Shown in pieces: positions 1-10,870 of a stretch of DNA of 64,000 bases. This DNA comes from Sweltsa coloradensis. Lineage: Eukaryota > Arthropoda > Insecta > Plecoptera > Chloroperlidae. The stretch spans positions 1 through 64,000 of the forward strand of contig JAMZAV010001747.1 in the NCBI GenBank assembly GCA_024449915.1. The letters run 5' to 3'. Positions within the stretch are counted from its first letter, which is position 1, and each line of letters starts with the position of its first letter. Under the pieces are notes generated by a model. That model searched no databases, was not told where the DNA came from, and saw only the letters and a program-made list of their open reading frames with translations. Position numbers and translations under genes: made by a program.

Positions 1-329
1 ATTCCTTCGTTCCTTTTCTTGAAATGGATGAGGAATGTCTCAGTTCCTCTTTAGGCAGAAGTAACCTAACTTTTCAATTTGGGGAACATGCCCAATACTG
101 CCTTTTACAATACTCACTAGTGTTTGCCATGCCTCCCAGTTAGGCAGACCCATCAGTGCATCCACGGTCAATACAATAAATAATGCTGCTAAGTCATCCC
201 TGGATAGGTTAAAGAAGGTACAGAACAAGGCACTAAGGAAATATAACTAGGGAAGTTAAAAAAAACGATTGGGCTGTACTGTACTGGAATAGAGAGCCAA
301 ACGAGAATTTAAAAACTTAAAGAACATTA
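1..329. other. intron, no gene recognised
   Basis: AT-rich sequence upstream of the first recognised repeat. A short minus-strand open frame (about 62 codons) lies at 40-228, but I recognise no domain in it. It is taken to be intron because the next clear exon, at 6801, is preceded by a splice acceptor and begins mid-codon. Confidence 0.5.
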
Positions 330-1116
330 TTGGATGAGCGTAGCGAGCGAAGCGAAGATTCCATTTTCACTACACTGGAGAAAAAAATCCGGAATGTTTT
401 TTTTCTTTCTTCCTTTTTTCTGTATTTTTGTGTGTTGTTAACAGGGATTCCGGCAAAAACCGATACTCTAATTGCCATAAAATTTTATGGAGGCCTTCGA
501 AATCTCTGAACTTAGAACTGCCACATTTTTTAGCTCAAACGGAAATTTTTTCTCATGAAATCACAATTTTACGATTTTTTTTTCGATTTTTTTAAAAATT
601 TCTTCGATTTTATAACACCTATATGCTTTTTTCCGTTTTTTAATGATTTTTTCACAGAACTTAATTTTAAAATTTAAAGATATTCGTGTGAAATTTGAGC
701 GCAATCGAAAATTATTTCTCATGAATATCAAAATTTTACGGGGATTTTTTTTTTTAAAACAGTTCTTTGACTTATAACACATACATGCTTATCCTATTGT
801 AATGATTTTTTTCACAGAACCTTAATTTCATGAATTAATATTTTCGTGTTAAATTGAGCGCAATTCGAATAATTATTTCTTATGAAAATTGCAATTTTAT
901 GATTTTTTTCTTTTTCTAAATTACGATTAATTAAAGTTTTAAAATTTAAGTTTATTTTTAATTTAATTTAAATTTTAAATTTAATTTAATTTAATTTAAA
1001 AAATTTAACTCAGTGATGATTTTTTCACAGAAAAACAGAAAATCCGCATGGCATGCAGCACCATTACGCTCTTTCCAACAACGGCGCCTGAAAAAGCGTT
1101 TGTGAAGCTTCCTAGT
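330..1116 (-). mobile_element. family-A repeat, copy 1
   Basis: One of five copies of a 600-800 bp non-autonomous repeat (others at 4232, 16970, 37710 and 38633). One end reads TTGGATGAGCGTAGCGAGCG, followed by a stretch of short GCG/AGC direct repeats. The other carries degenerate forms of GCGGCGGGACTTAAGCG and ends CCTAGT. The interior is AT-rich, with repeated blocks of the type TTTTTTCACAGAACCTTAAT spaced at about 190 bp. There is no coding capacity. The class is uncertain: the inverted TTGGATGAGC near both ends suggests a DNA transposon, and the invariant CTAGT end leaves a Helitron/Helentron-like origin open. Confidence 0.7.
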
Positions 1117-2720
1117 CACAGAATCAAAAAAACATACCATACTAAGAATAATATGTGATCTGTTGTTTTTTATTTCCATAAGTAGGCCTAATACAATACA
1201 ATTTAATTTACAGATTATAGGATAGTATGTTGGTTTCCATTGAGTGCATTTGCACTTGCAGGGAAGGAACCTCATTAGGCGCCCCATATAATCTGCTTAT
1301 GTCGGAAAAGTGAGTCCGGAGACTGGCTGACTGGTGGATGGTACGAGAAGAAACATTGGAAAATAGACAAGACATAACCGAAACCCAGTACCGGGTATAC
1401 ATATATATCAGCCCATTTTTCAAACAGATTGCTTCCCTAGAGAGAATAATGGGGAAAAAGATAATCTAAGGAACATATTATGTAGGCTATTAAAAATGAC
1501 ATTTATCGGTCTCTATAGTATTATATATAGGGCCCATAAAGAATATCCAGAAAACAAGTGGTTGTCGTTCGGGATGGACGGATGGGCAGCACCCGGACAG
1601 GGCAAGAATATATAGTAGGGTGTTTTTAGAACTCAGTTTCTGCTGGAAGGAGGTAGTCCTAGTGGCAGTAAAACCAAGGGAAATGGTGCATACTAATGGA
1701 AGTACTAATGACATCAATGTTTTGGATTGAGATGGATAGGGAGGGCATGACCCGCTTGCAAAACATCTTTAGATTTTGAATTTTTTAATCGATGTATGTA
1801 TATTTTTTTAGCCTCTTACTCGCATGTCTATATGACATGCATATGAGTGAACACTGTAGAAGGGTTTCTTAAATAAATAAATAAATAAATAAATAAATTC
1901 AGCAGGTATATAAGGTAGGCCTACACATAGCCATTCATTAACCCGGGATGTATGCAGCATCTACTAACATACAATTTATGTTATTCTAAACCCACAAAAT
2001 TTTAAAGGGCTATTCACTTTTCCTCTACTTGATTTTTGGTCATCCCTGTCCCATGTCCCTGTAAAGGGCTTTTCCCTTTTTATTTTCTTTTCAAATTCTT
2101 TTCCATGTACCTATCAATAGAGTAAAAGGGCAGAGGGCACCTCCCTTTTATGTGCTAGTTTAAAAGGGGAAGTGTTGACTAAATGCCAAAAAGGAAATGG
2201 GCATAGTAACCCCAAAAAGGGAAGGGATGTCTAAATGGGCGCTAGACACATGATGAAAATAATACTAAAAAGCGGGCACAGGAAAACAACCCAAAATAGT
2301 ACAAAAAGGGAAAAAATTTTTTAAATTTAAATTTTTTGGTTCTACATTTGTAAATTGTTAGTAGGCTATTCTATTTAATTTTTTATATTTTTTTCACTTC
2401 TATTTATTCTACCTTTCCTATTTGTTTTTAAGTTGGAAAAAGGTGAATGGTGAAAATTGTAAAAAAGTAGAAATAAATTTTTTTATTATGAAAACAAACC
2501 CTTTAAAAATTGTTTAAAAAGACCTTTTTTATTAAATTCTAGAACATTATGCCCAAACTTCCCAAATTTTTTCTTAAAAAACCTCTAGATATGTAAATAA
2601 ATTTTATATTAAAACAATTCCAAAATTTGGTTAAAAATTTCAAGTCCCCAAAACACATTTAAAGTTTTATCATATAATTATTGTAAAATATGCTAGCTAA
2701 TTCCCATTAGAATAAAAATA
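1117..2720. other. intron, only simple repeats
   Basis: No coding region, tRNA or intact element recognised. It contains an (AAAT)n run at about 1871-1898 that may be the 3' tail of an old retroposon, and a run of purine-rich blocks built on AAAAGGG at about 2000-2310 that looks like decayed low-complexity DNA. Confidence 0.5.
1871..1898. repeat. (AAAT)n microsatellite
   Basis: Seven perfect AAAT units, probably the tail of a retroposed element whose body I cannot recognise. Confidence 0.8.
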
Positions 2721-2962
2721 GGGAAACGCCAAAGTCGTTGTTAGACGAGTGAGCAAGCCATGTGTTGAGTACCCGGGAACATCCCCTTTCCTCCCCAAAA
2801 CTTAAGGCTGAATCTAGCTAGCATAGGCATTTCTCCACAGTATATTAGGCTAGAGTGGCGCATTAGGCCTTACAGTGTTGACGCGCCCTTATAACAACTA
2901 ATCTCAAACCCCTCTTATTTGCACTCTTGCTCACTCATCTAACAACGACTTTGGCGTTTCCC
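2721..2962. mobile_element. MITE, GGGAAACGCC family, copy 1
   Basis: A 242-bp element bounded by near-perfect inverted repeats of about 37 bp. The left begins GGGAAACGCCAAAGTCGTTG and the right ends CGACTTTGGCGTTTCCC, with one mismatch in the outer 37. TA flanks both ends, as expected for a TA-targeting transposon such as Tc1/mariner. It has no coding capacity. Related copies lie at 23702-23967 and 25817-25986, and a one-ended copy starts at 39892. Unlike the other two complete copies, this one is not followed by a tRNA-like sequence. Confidence 0.85.
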
Positions 2963-3497
2963 TAGTTATGGTCATCGTCGTCAAGGGGTTGTCAGGGAAG
3001 AGGTAAGGGTCCCCCGACGACGACTGCCAGAGGTCGCATCTTTTCGTGGAGTAATATATACTTCACTTTATACTTACCAGCTGATGTTTGCGAGATGGAC
3101 TTAGTCTATTCGATCGTCTTTTACCATATGCAGAGCAATGCTCTGTGCCAAATACACGACCATATGGTTTAGGCCTACGTAAAGCGTACACATATCTAAC
3201 ATTCATGACGTAGGTTAGAATAAAGTAGGTGGTCTAGTCTCCGATTTTAATTATACCTTTATATGGCTGTAGTTACTGCGTGTATACTGTATAGGGTCTA
3301 CTGCGGTATTGCACTGTTTCTTGTGGATGGTCAATTGGTCATCATTATTAATTAGTTGATGAATTTAAACAAGAATAATGACATTACCTTTAGAGAATGA
3401 CATACCGTATTGACAACAAAAACATACGAAAAATCACCGACTGATAGCGACTATATCTGAATTGTTTTTATATTGTAGGCTGTGGCCTATTTTGCCT
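2963..3497. other. intron, nothing recognised
   Basis: Unique-looking AT-rich sequence between the MITE and a family-B fragment. No open frame, tRNA or terminal repeat stands out. Confidence 0.4.
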
Positions 3498-3788
3498 ATG
3501 GAAAATCTAAACAAATGCTACCGATATTTTTAAAAATCCCATTTTATTTATTGTAGTTTTAAATCGAAATGGATATTGCTCATTTTGTTAGCAGTTCTCA
3601 GTTACCTGGTCACGGATGTGTGTTTAAAATTTCAGCTCAGTCTATTTGGCCGTTCGGCCGTATGAGCCTGGACAGACAGACAGACAGACAGACATTTAAC
3701 ATACATACATTGGACAATGCTCACGCCAAAGCCCGATCGAGTATAGCGTTAGGGAAGACTTACGTTCGCTGCGCTCACTCGTCTAAAT
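3498..3788 (+). mobile_element. family-B repeat, 3' part
   Basis: The 3' half of the repeat also found at 24250-24547, 27165-27313 and 39892-40184. It contains GGCCGTTCGGCCGTATGAGC, then a (GACA)n tract at about 3674-3695, then GCCCGATCGAGTA, and ends CGCTGCGCTCACTCGTCTAA. A 73-codon open frame across it is incidental. Non-autonomous, class unknown. Confidence 0.7.
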
Positions 3789-4231
3789 AAATGATGACTA
3801 GAATTTTAACCCGCTTCCTGATGTCACGAAGCAACATGGTGGAATGAGTTGGGTTAGATCATCATTTCGCAAAGTTGAAAGTCTGTTGAACTTCGCAACT
3901 CATCACGCTCTAACTTTATTCTATTCATTATTTGGACAAAAACTTAAAATGATAATATTTAGGCAATCATATCATTCCTTCTAATAGTGATAATGAAGAA
4001 TTTCTAGCCGTTAACTTGTTATATCGATGTACGCAGAAACATGACAAAAATATCAAAGAGTAGGTATAAGTTTTCTCAACTTCAATTGACAAATACTACT
4101 GATCGGATGCCGACAAGACCTCTTAAAAAAATGTTTCTGGCTGTTTAGACAAGAAATAAACTAACTTTCTAGATAGAAAGTGCACTGAACGATACTTTGC
4201 AGCATAGAGTAATATGCAGGGTATGTGTTTT

Positions 4232-4997
4232 TTGGATGAGCGAAGCGAAGACTTCAATTTCACCGACCCCCCAAAAAATTTAGCTCCGTTTTTTTTTTTT
4301 TTTGTTTGTTTTTTTTTTGTCTTTCCGTCTGTTTGTTCGCTCTCTACCGGCAAACGGCATATGCGATCTAGATGAAAATTTGACACGACCTTCGTTTTCT
4401 CTGACTTAGACTTGCCACATTTTTGGGTACAATCGAAGAAATATTTCTCATGAATATCGTACTTTTACGATTTTTTTCGATTTTTAGTGCGATATTTTCG
4501 TGCCATTTGGGCCAATTCTGACCAAACGGGTAGGCTACAACGTTCATATTTCACATGGACATAAGGGTAATGGTGATGTATTGCTTTCTAAAAGAAAAAG
4601 TTGAAAAAGTTAGCCAGAATCGAGAGAAATAAAGCTTTTAATATACGTTTTTTGGACTTTTTGGTGCGATATTTTCGTGCCATTTGGGCCAATTCTGACC
4701 AAACGGGTGGGGCTACAACGTTCATATTATACATGGACATTAAGGTTATGGTTATGTAGTACCTTTTGAAAGAAAAAGTGGAAAAATTTAGCCAGAATTC
4801 ATAGAAATAAAGCTTTTAATACAAGTTTTTTACGGTAAATAATACAATTGACAAGAAACAAAAGAAACTTGACAACATTCACCTTCAATGCGTAGGCAGC
4901 AAAACAAAGCACTTGCAAAAGTAAAGATATCCCACGCAAACTGCAACCTTTAAAAAGCTCATCCATCAACGCGGCGGGACTTTAGCGTTTTCCTAGT
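4232..4997 (-). mobile_element. family-A repeat, copy 2 (divergent)
   Basis: Starts TTGGATGAGCGAAGCGAAG and ends AACGCGGCGGGACT...GCGTTTTCCTAGT, matching the ends of copies at 16970, 37710 and 38633. Its interior is the most divergent of the set and includes a tandem duplication. It sits near the axis of the inverted repeat 3826-5445. Confidence 0.65.
4487..4840. repeat. two-unit tandem repeat, period 177 bp
   Basis: Two adjacent units start GTGCGATATTTTCGTGCC at about 4487 and 4664. Both contain AATTCTGACCAAACGGGT and end with AATAAAGCTTTTAATA. The core is related to the palindrome arms at 33664-34312 and 35013-35667, which also carry CACCCGTTTGGTCAGAAT, so this block was shared between element families. 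Confidence 0.75.
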
Positions 4998-5445
4998 ATG
5001 TAAAATATGCATTTTTGACGTGCGGTTGAGCCGTGAAAAATTGCACGCTGCATATTACTACATGCTGTAAATTTTCGTTCAGTGCACTTTCTGTCTAGAA
5101 AGTTTATCTATTTCTTGTCTAAACAGTCAGATGCATATTTTGAAAGTGGTCTTGTCAAAATAAAATCAGTCGTTTTTTGTCAATTGAGGTTGAAATAACT
5201 TACAGTTGTTTTGATTATTTTTTCATGTATAATGCGTACATTGTTATAAGAAGCTAACTATCGTCTGTGTCAAAAAATTTGAAGTACTAATCGCTTTTAG
5301 AAGGAATGATATGTTTGCTAAATATTATTCACTTACTTTTTGTCCAAATAATGAATAGAATAAAAGTTGGAGCGTGATATTTGTTGCGCCGTTCAATAGA
5401 CGTAAAATTGGGAAATGAGAATCTAACCCAACTTGTGTCACGTGA

Positions 5446-6800
5446 CCTATTGATCGTTTTAAGCTCCGCCAATCACCGGTCGTCAATTGTCAAACGTCAA
5501 ACAGTAGATAGTTACGCATCATTCCACACTAATTATATACTAATTAAACCATTATTAACCCCTTAGTCTAACATTAATACACACTTTTGTTTTGCCATGA
5601 AATACTATTTAAAATCGAAGTAATGGGGGGGGGGGGGAAATTATTTTCCTCCTTTTTGGAAATTTTATTGGATCTTAACCCACATTCACATGATGAAAGC
5701 ACCCACCACTATTTTTCGCCTCCCGCCTCCCCCCTCTCCCACCCCCTTCCCCTACCCCAATAGTATTTTGTGAAATTTTTAGAATTCTAACAAAACTATG
5801 CCCAAGTTCAATATTTTATTTCCCTAAATGGTAATTTTGTCAGATTTTATCCGAAATTTACATTAGCCTCCATTACCGCCCCCCTTCCACAAGTCATGCT
5901 CATTGGAACTCCACCCCTTACATTTTTATAATTAAAAAAAACAACTAAACAAATGAAAATTAAAAAATGCTCCCCCGCTGTTAATTTTGTCGTATTCTTT
6001 TTAACCTTGACATCACTAACCCCTTACAGGTCTCCTACCATCCCTTGCCCAACTACCCCACCCCCTCCTCCCAAAAAATTCTTAAACCTTTTAGGTAATT
6101 TGTTTGGATTTTATCTGATATTGACATTTAGCCACCTACAACCCCCTACCAAAGTCACTCCGCCCCTCCCCCTACACCCTCCCCCTCCCTTGCCCCCACA
6201 ACCAACTTTTGGTTGTAATTGTAATTATAAAAAGATAAAAATACCAATACTTAACCTAAGTTTGTAGTAATTAGATCGGTTCTAATCTGATTTTGACATT
6301 TGCTCCCCCTCCCCCCGCACACACGTTTTCTGAAAAATTAATCACCCCAAATTTTTAATATTAAATAATATTAAATAAAATATTTAAAAAAACAACACAA
6401 TGTATGCAAAATTTCTTTCTTTACCCAAATCATTGTTTCACATGCTATGCTATCCACTATTGACATAGCAACACCCCCTACAGCCCCTGACGCCCGTCTG
6501 GCAGACGAGGTAGTATGGCAAGTGGTTAAAACGCTTTAGTGGTAATGGTGAAAAATTAATTTACATATATGCATTCTTAGGCCTATCAAGTATTCAAAGG
6601 GCTGTAGCCCTTGGTTTATACTATAACTTGTCAACATCATCAACAAAATAATGCAGTATTCATCACTAATCTTGGCAAATAGTAGCAAAACTCCTTAGTG
6701 CTTACTGTATTTTGCACTTTGGAATACAGCATCAAACTTGTTTGTTTGCTTGGAACCAATATAACTGACACTGCTTTAAAACCTTTTTGTTCTGTTTTAG
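5446..6800. other. intron with C/T-rich low complexity
   Basis: The stretch 5620-6330 holds poly-G (about 5624-5637) and repeated C-rich blocks, including CCCCTCCC and CCACCCCC types. A 104-codon frame at 5953-6267 is just this biased composition translated (proline-rich) and I do not call it a gene. The 20 bases before 6801 form the polypyrimidine tract and acceptor of the first exon. Confidence 0.5.
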
Positions 6801-6863
6801 GTACGAGAAGCTTTTGGCAAACAAGTCTGATTCACCGGAGAGTGTCATCGAACAACACAGAAA
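6801..6863 (+). CDS. Rgl: RalGDS/RGL-like RasGEF, exon (RasGEF N domain)
   Basis: A 63-bp internal exon bounded by TTTTAG and GTAAGT. The first base completes a codon and the last two start one. Read this way it encodes YEKLLANKSDSPESVIEQHR followed by a split Lys. It joins in phase to the exon at 14648, giving a run that ends in the helix before the conserved WLD...EDF segment of the RasGEF N (REM) domain. That domain packs against and stabilises the catalytic CDC25-homology domain of Ral exchange factors in the cytoplasm. The exon is short and would be missed by an ORF scan. Phase agreement and the position expected for the variable insert after the 'RY' of RalGDS-family N domains support it. 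The preceding exon is not in the window or was not recognised. Confidence 0.82.
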
Positions 6864-7938
6864 GTAAGTAACCACAGTGCAAACACATCGCCTGTTTAAC
6901 AGACGCATACATGAAGTGGCTATGGCAGTTAGGTTTACGGTTTCATGGCCAGTGTAATGACTCCAATGTCGCCAACTTGAGCTACTTACATTGCTTGCTG
7001 CAATTCAGGTTATGCAAGTGTGTGGCACGTCATTCTGAGAATGGCATAGGCCTACATTAAAAAACTTAATCGAGCTGTTGCTTGATATGATAGACCATCA
7101 AGTCACTTGAATACCTTCCTGATCTAAAATATGGTACATCTGCAGACATACATAAATGAGAGGTCAAACTGAAGCCGTCTGCATGCTGAACATCTCTTCT
7201 GCACTAAATTTAATATTGGTGTGCAAGTACCATTGTAGGCGCGTAGGCAAGAGTTCAACCTAGTGTTATGGACAAGAAAGTCCCAAAAACTGCACTAGGT
7301 AGTGAGAGTGGTGGTGAGAGGGTAGTGGACTGTATTTTTGTGGGGGGAAATCAAGGGAAATGCAGATTAGAGATAATCAGAGGGAAAATGCCTCGGTAAG
7401 GCATAACGGCGTAAGGCGTAAGGCGAGCATAGTGACGTGACTGGCAGTATAGAGCGAGCAGTGGGCAGTAGAGCAGGGTGGTACATGTAACACAGTAATA
7501 CATGCACAAACACTTGTGAGAGAGATTGTTAGTTATATATTAAATAAACACATCTAAGTTTGCCTCTAGAGAGAGAGGCGAGAAAGCAACGGCGACAGCG
7601 TTGCGAGAGAGCACACAGTACGTGTCAAGAGGCGAGAGGTTGTTGCACACAACTACACTGCACTTAAACTGCACCGCAGTTTGTTGAGAGGCTGACGAAA
7701 GTCCTGTCGGTAGTCGCTATGATAGTAGATATTCACGACATCTAGGTAAGGATCGTGAATTAAAGGAAATTAGTTCAGGGGTAGGGATTCAATTCAAAGC
7801 AATGGCACGAACACCCATTCTTGAGCAATTCCTTTGACTAGGTCACTAGAGCAGTGGTGCACAACCTTTTTTGAGGCAAGACACAACTAGTAATAATGGA
7901 GCCATTTGGCGACACAGTGCCATTATATACACAATAGT
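6864..7938. other. intron, nothing firm
   Basis: No ORF, tRNA or complete element. The part around 7300-7740 is rich in AGAG/GCGAG blocks and is more GC-rich than its surroundings. At 7855-7890 the sequence GCAGTGGTGCACAACC resembles the outer tip of a Charlie-type hAT element, which I could not pair with a right end. Confidence 0.4.
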
Positions 7939-8731
7939 TAGAGATCCGTAAAAACGGTTTTATTTTTTGGGAAATTTCGTTTTTAAAATCTACTATTTAG
8001 TTTTTTTGGCGGTTTTTTAAATATCTAATTTAGTTTTTTAGCGGTTTAAATTTAAATGCATATTATCGCTGATAGTGTATTTTTGTAGAGTGTCTTTCCG
8101 GTCGAATTTGACGCGACAATTACAAAATTTGCAAAGCAGAACTTTATTATCACTCGTGTAAAAACCGTGGCTCTTGAACTCAGGGCCCTAGAAGCCACCG
8201 TAACTCCCACTTTCTTCATTGTACTTTGCTGAGAGCCAAGTGCCGAGAACCAAACACAAACAATGACAATTCTACGCAACGTGCGACGAACGTTGTGTGG
8301 AGGCTAGTGCGCTGACGTCATTATGATGCTCGGCTAGTTTTGCCGGGCCATGTGTGTGGCGTGATCTAGCAGAGAAAACCTGAACTCGCACGTCAGTGCG
8401 CCAGTAGCGGACGACAAGTCAACTACGTCAAGCACCGGCAATGATTTGGCCTAGGATTGAGAGATGGAGCATGATTTTATACTAAAAAATATTAATATAT
8501 TTTATTGCCACATTTTCTGTAATTTTGTTGATATTTCGGGCTAAGTGGTTATTTGTTATTTTGTCGCGATAAAAATGAGATTACGGTGTTATTACTCGAT
8601 TTCGTTTTAAATTGTGATTCAAAAACCATATTTTTGTACTGCAAACTTCATGAAAGGTCCACAAATGTGCAAATAAATATAATTTTAAACACATTTTGCG
8701 TTGTCGCGCCTCGCGAATTTACGGATCTCTA
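7939..8731. mobile_element. hAT-like non-autonomous transposon
   Basis: A 793-bp element with inverted tips: left TAGAGATCCGTAAA, right TTTACGGATCTCTA. It is flanked by ACAATAGT on the left and ACAAGTAGT on the right, an 8-bp target duplication if one base was later gained. It has no transposase; a 75-codon minus-strand frame inside is not recognisable. The interior near 7960-8050 has repeated TTTAGTTTTTTNGCGGTTT blocks. Confidence 0.7.
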
Positions 8732-8984
8732 ACAAGTAGTTAACCATTATTTGTGACTCGTGATGGTGACAATGATTTTGTTTGTTTATCAAGGCTACGA
8801 GAAATTTTATCAAATTTGGTATTGTAGCCAGTAGTCTTTATTAATACTATGCCCATATGCAAGTTGTCATCTTTAAAATTATAATGATGTTCGATCCCAT
8901 TTCCAACAATTTCTTTAAATCATGATTAAAATAATTGTATTCTTGGTTACATGGTTGTTAAGCATACGTCTGCTCTTTTTCGAC
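8732..8984. other. intron, nothing recognised
   Basis: AT-rich sequence between the hAT element and the LINE 3' end. Confidence 0.4.
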
Positions 8985-9767
8985 AATGCAATTTATTTTT
9001 ATTTTATTTAATTATTTGAAGTCTATCCTATTCAGTTAAAAAACTGATTTCAAAGGAGGACAACTAAATAAATCTACTTACATAGATGTAGATACAGCAA
9101 TGAATTAACAGTAAAGTAAATATTTGAAATACTAATATTACAACAACAATGTATTAAAACAATGATTTTGGTAACATTTTCAAAAACGATATTAAATTCA
9201 ATTAATTAATGAATTAAATAAAAAAGGGTGGGGAATGAAAGAAGAGAAGAAGAAAAAAAAAGAAGAAAAAAGAAGAAGAGAAAACAAAAATATATCAAAA
9301 AATAAAAATGAAAATAAAAAACTGATTATTAGACGATCCCACTCAAACAATTACTATGAGGTTTGCCAAAAATCAGTAACATCAAATCAGTGAGTAATCA
9401 AACTTTCGGGGAAGAAACCACCGAATGCGAATCTTCATTCTTGAGTTAAAATCTTGATTACAATTTAGTACACAAGATCTTGACACTTATAAATAATTAT
9501 ATCAGACATATCATTATAAGTAATTGTTTGTCAAAACTGATCACAGCAATGGTACAGGACATTTAACTCAAGTTGCAAGCTCCACCAGTAGTCAGCAACC
9601 AGACAATCTAGGCAGAAAAAATATAATTGAAAGTACATTGATTATTTATTATCATAATCAAAGCAATAATAAACAAAGAGAATAGCCGAATCATAAATAA
9701 GAACTTATTACAATATATTAACATTACATAAACACACAGACAATGAACCTCAAATAAATAGTAAAAA

Positions 9768-10220
9768 TCAATTCTTCTTTGCTCTTTGATTCATTATCAT
9801 TGCTTCAATTTTACTTTTAAATTGCACGATTCCTATCTCAGTAAACTGGCTTCTAATATCATAAGGAATTGAACTACAAAAGCGTACACCTCTATACAAA
9901 AATGACTTTCTAAATGATTCAGAAATTAATCTAGGAACTTGCATTGAGTACATTAATAAAATAGAAGTTCTATCACGATCAACAATTTGAAAAATATTAG
10001 GTAGAATACTTAAATACATACCTTTCAATGCTTTGTATGTATTTACCAGCACGCTATACTTCATTCTTTCCTCAATCGTGAAGCAATCAGATTGTAAATC
10101 TTGGCTCATAGGAACTGAATAAAAAAGATGGTCAATTCTCTTCTGAAGTACAACATATTCGGTAGAAGGTCTTACTGCCCAAACCACTAAGCAATAATCA
10201 ATAACAAGAGTCAATACCAA
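9768..10220 (-). pseudogene. LINE ORF2 C-terminal region
   Basis: A 150-codon frame with the typical post-RT region of CR1/Jockey-like LINEs. DYCLVVWA begins the segment after the palm, followed by an LQKRIDHLFYS helix. Near the end come FLYRGVRFCSSIPYDIRS and FKSKIEAMI, matching the usual 'R.F..RG..LWN.LP..IR....F...LK' ending. It ends in a natural-looking stop near the LINE 3' UTR. The initiating Met is not real; the frame continues the polyprotein upstream across frameshifts. Reverse transcription of LINE RNA is the family role, and this copy cannot perform it. Confidence 0.75.
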
Positions 10221-10582
10221 GAATCTACAACCTCAACATTCTCTCTGTTATAAACCTCTTAATTCTTCTTATAATTCCAATTGCTGATGAGTGATGATAT
10301 ATTATTACATACATATTCATAATGTTTCTAAAATTTAAATTACAAACTCCAAGATATTTAAATTAATACACTCTAGAAATTAACTTACCATTACAATTCA
10401 ACGTCAAATGAACATCATTCATGCTTCTATTATTAACCTTAAGAAAAATCATAAAATTTGTTTTACTATATTAATATCAAGTTCCTGGGTTTAAACTTTA
10501 AACCAATCATCCATCCTCTTTAGAACTTCTTGAAGACGTCTTCGATCTCTTCGACATCCACACCTTCTAAATAAAAGACCAA

Positions 10583-10583
10583 G

Positions 10584-10619
<36 letters not shown>
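10583..10619. repeat. (TCA)n trinucleotide run
   Basis: About twelve TCA units inside the LINE RT region, interrupting the coding frame. Confidence 0.9.
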
Positions 10620-10621
10620 AG

Positions 10622-10861
10622 TCATATAATTGATTTTGTAGATATATCATCTATGTAGAGAATAAATAAAAGGGGTCCTAATATTGATCCTTGGGGTACT
10701 CCACAAAAAAGATTAAATACTTTTGAACTATATTTTACAAGATTTTTTATAAACATTAAAAAAAAAGTAATCTGCCAAAATTGATACAAATAAGGACTTA
10801 TTTTATACCTGGTTTTTTGTTTTGTTAAAGGTACCGAATCAAATGCTTTCCTAATCAACAA
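10622..10861 (-). pseudogene. LINE reverse transcriptase core fragment
   Basis: Contains RKAFDSVP, a divergent RT motif A (the FDxV block), then CGVPQGSILGPLLFILYIDD, the motif B block. The catalytic YADD/FADD motif should follow, but the frame is cut by the TCA run. Just upstream in minus sense, reading across 10862-10870, the residues LAVFVD precede RKAFDSVP. The foldback therefore landed inside the RT codons immediately before motif A. Confidence 0.8.
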
Positions 10862-10870
10862 AGACAGCTA

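Larger units (their letters stand above)
3826..5445. repeat. long inverted repeat with family-A insert
   Basis: Sequence from about 3845 to 4215 recurs in reverse complement at about 5030-5440. Examples are GTTGGGTTAGATC against GAATCTAACCCAAC, and the shared block around GTCTAGAAAGTTTA / TAAACTAACTTTCTAGA. Arms are about 350-400 bp and clearly diverged. The centre is occupied by family-A copy 2, which inserted near the axis. The outer boundary is approximate. It is probably an old palindromic DNA transposon. Confidence 0.7.

Noticed and set aside
40..228. Minus-strand 62-codon frame as an exon
   Set aside because: No convincing splice sites or recognisable domain, and it is on the opposite strand to the host gene.
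5953..6267. 104-codon proline-rich frame
   Set aside because: It lies in a C/T-rich low-complexity stretch; the translation only mirrors base composition.
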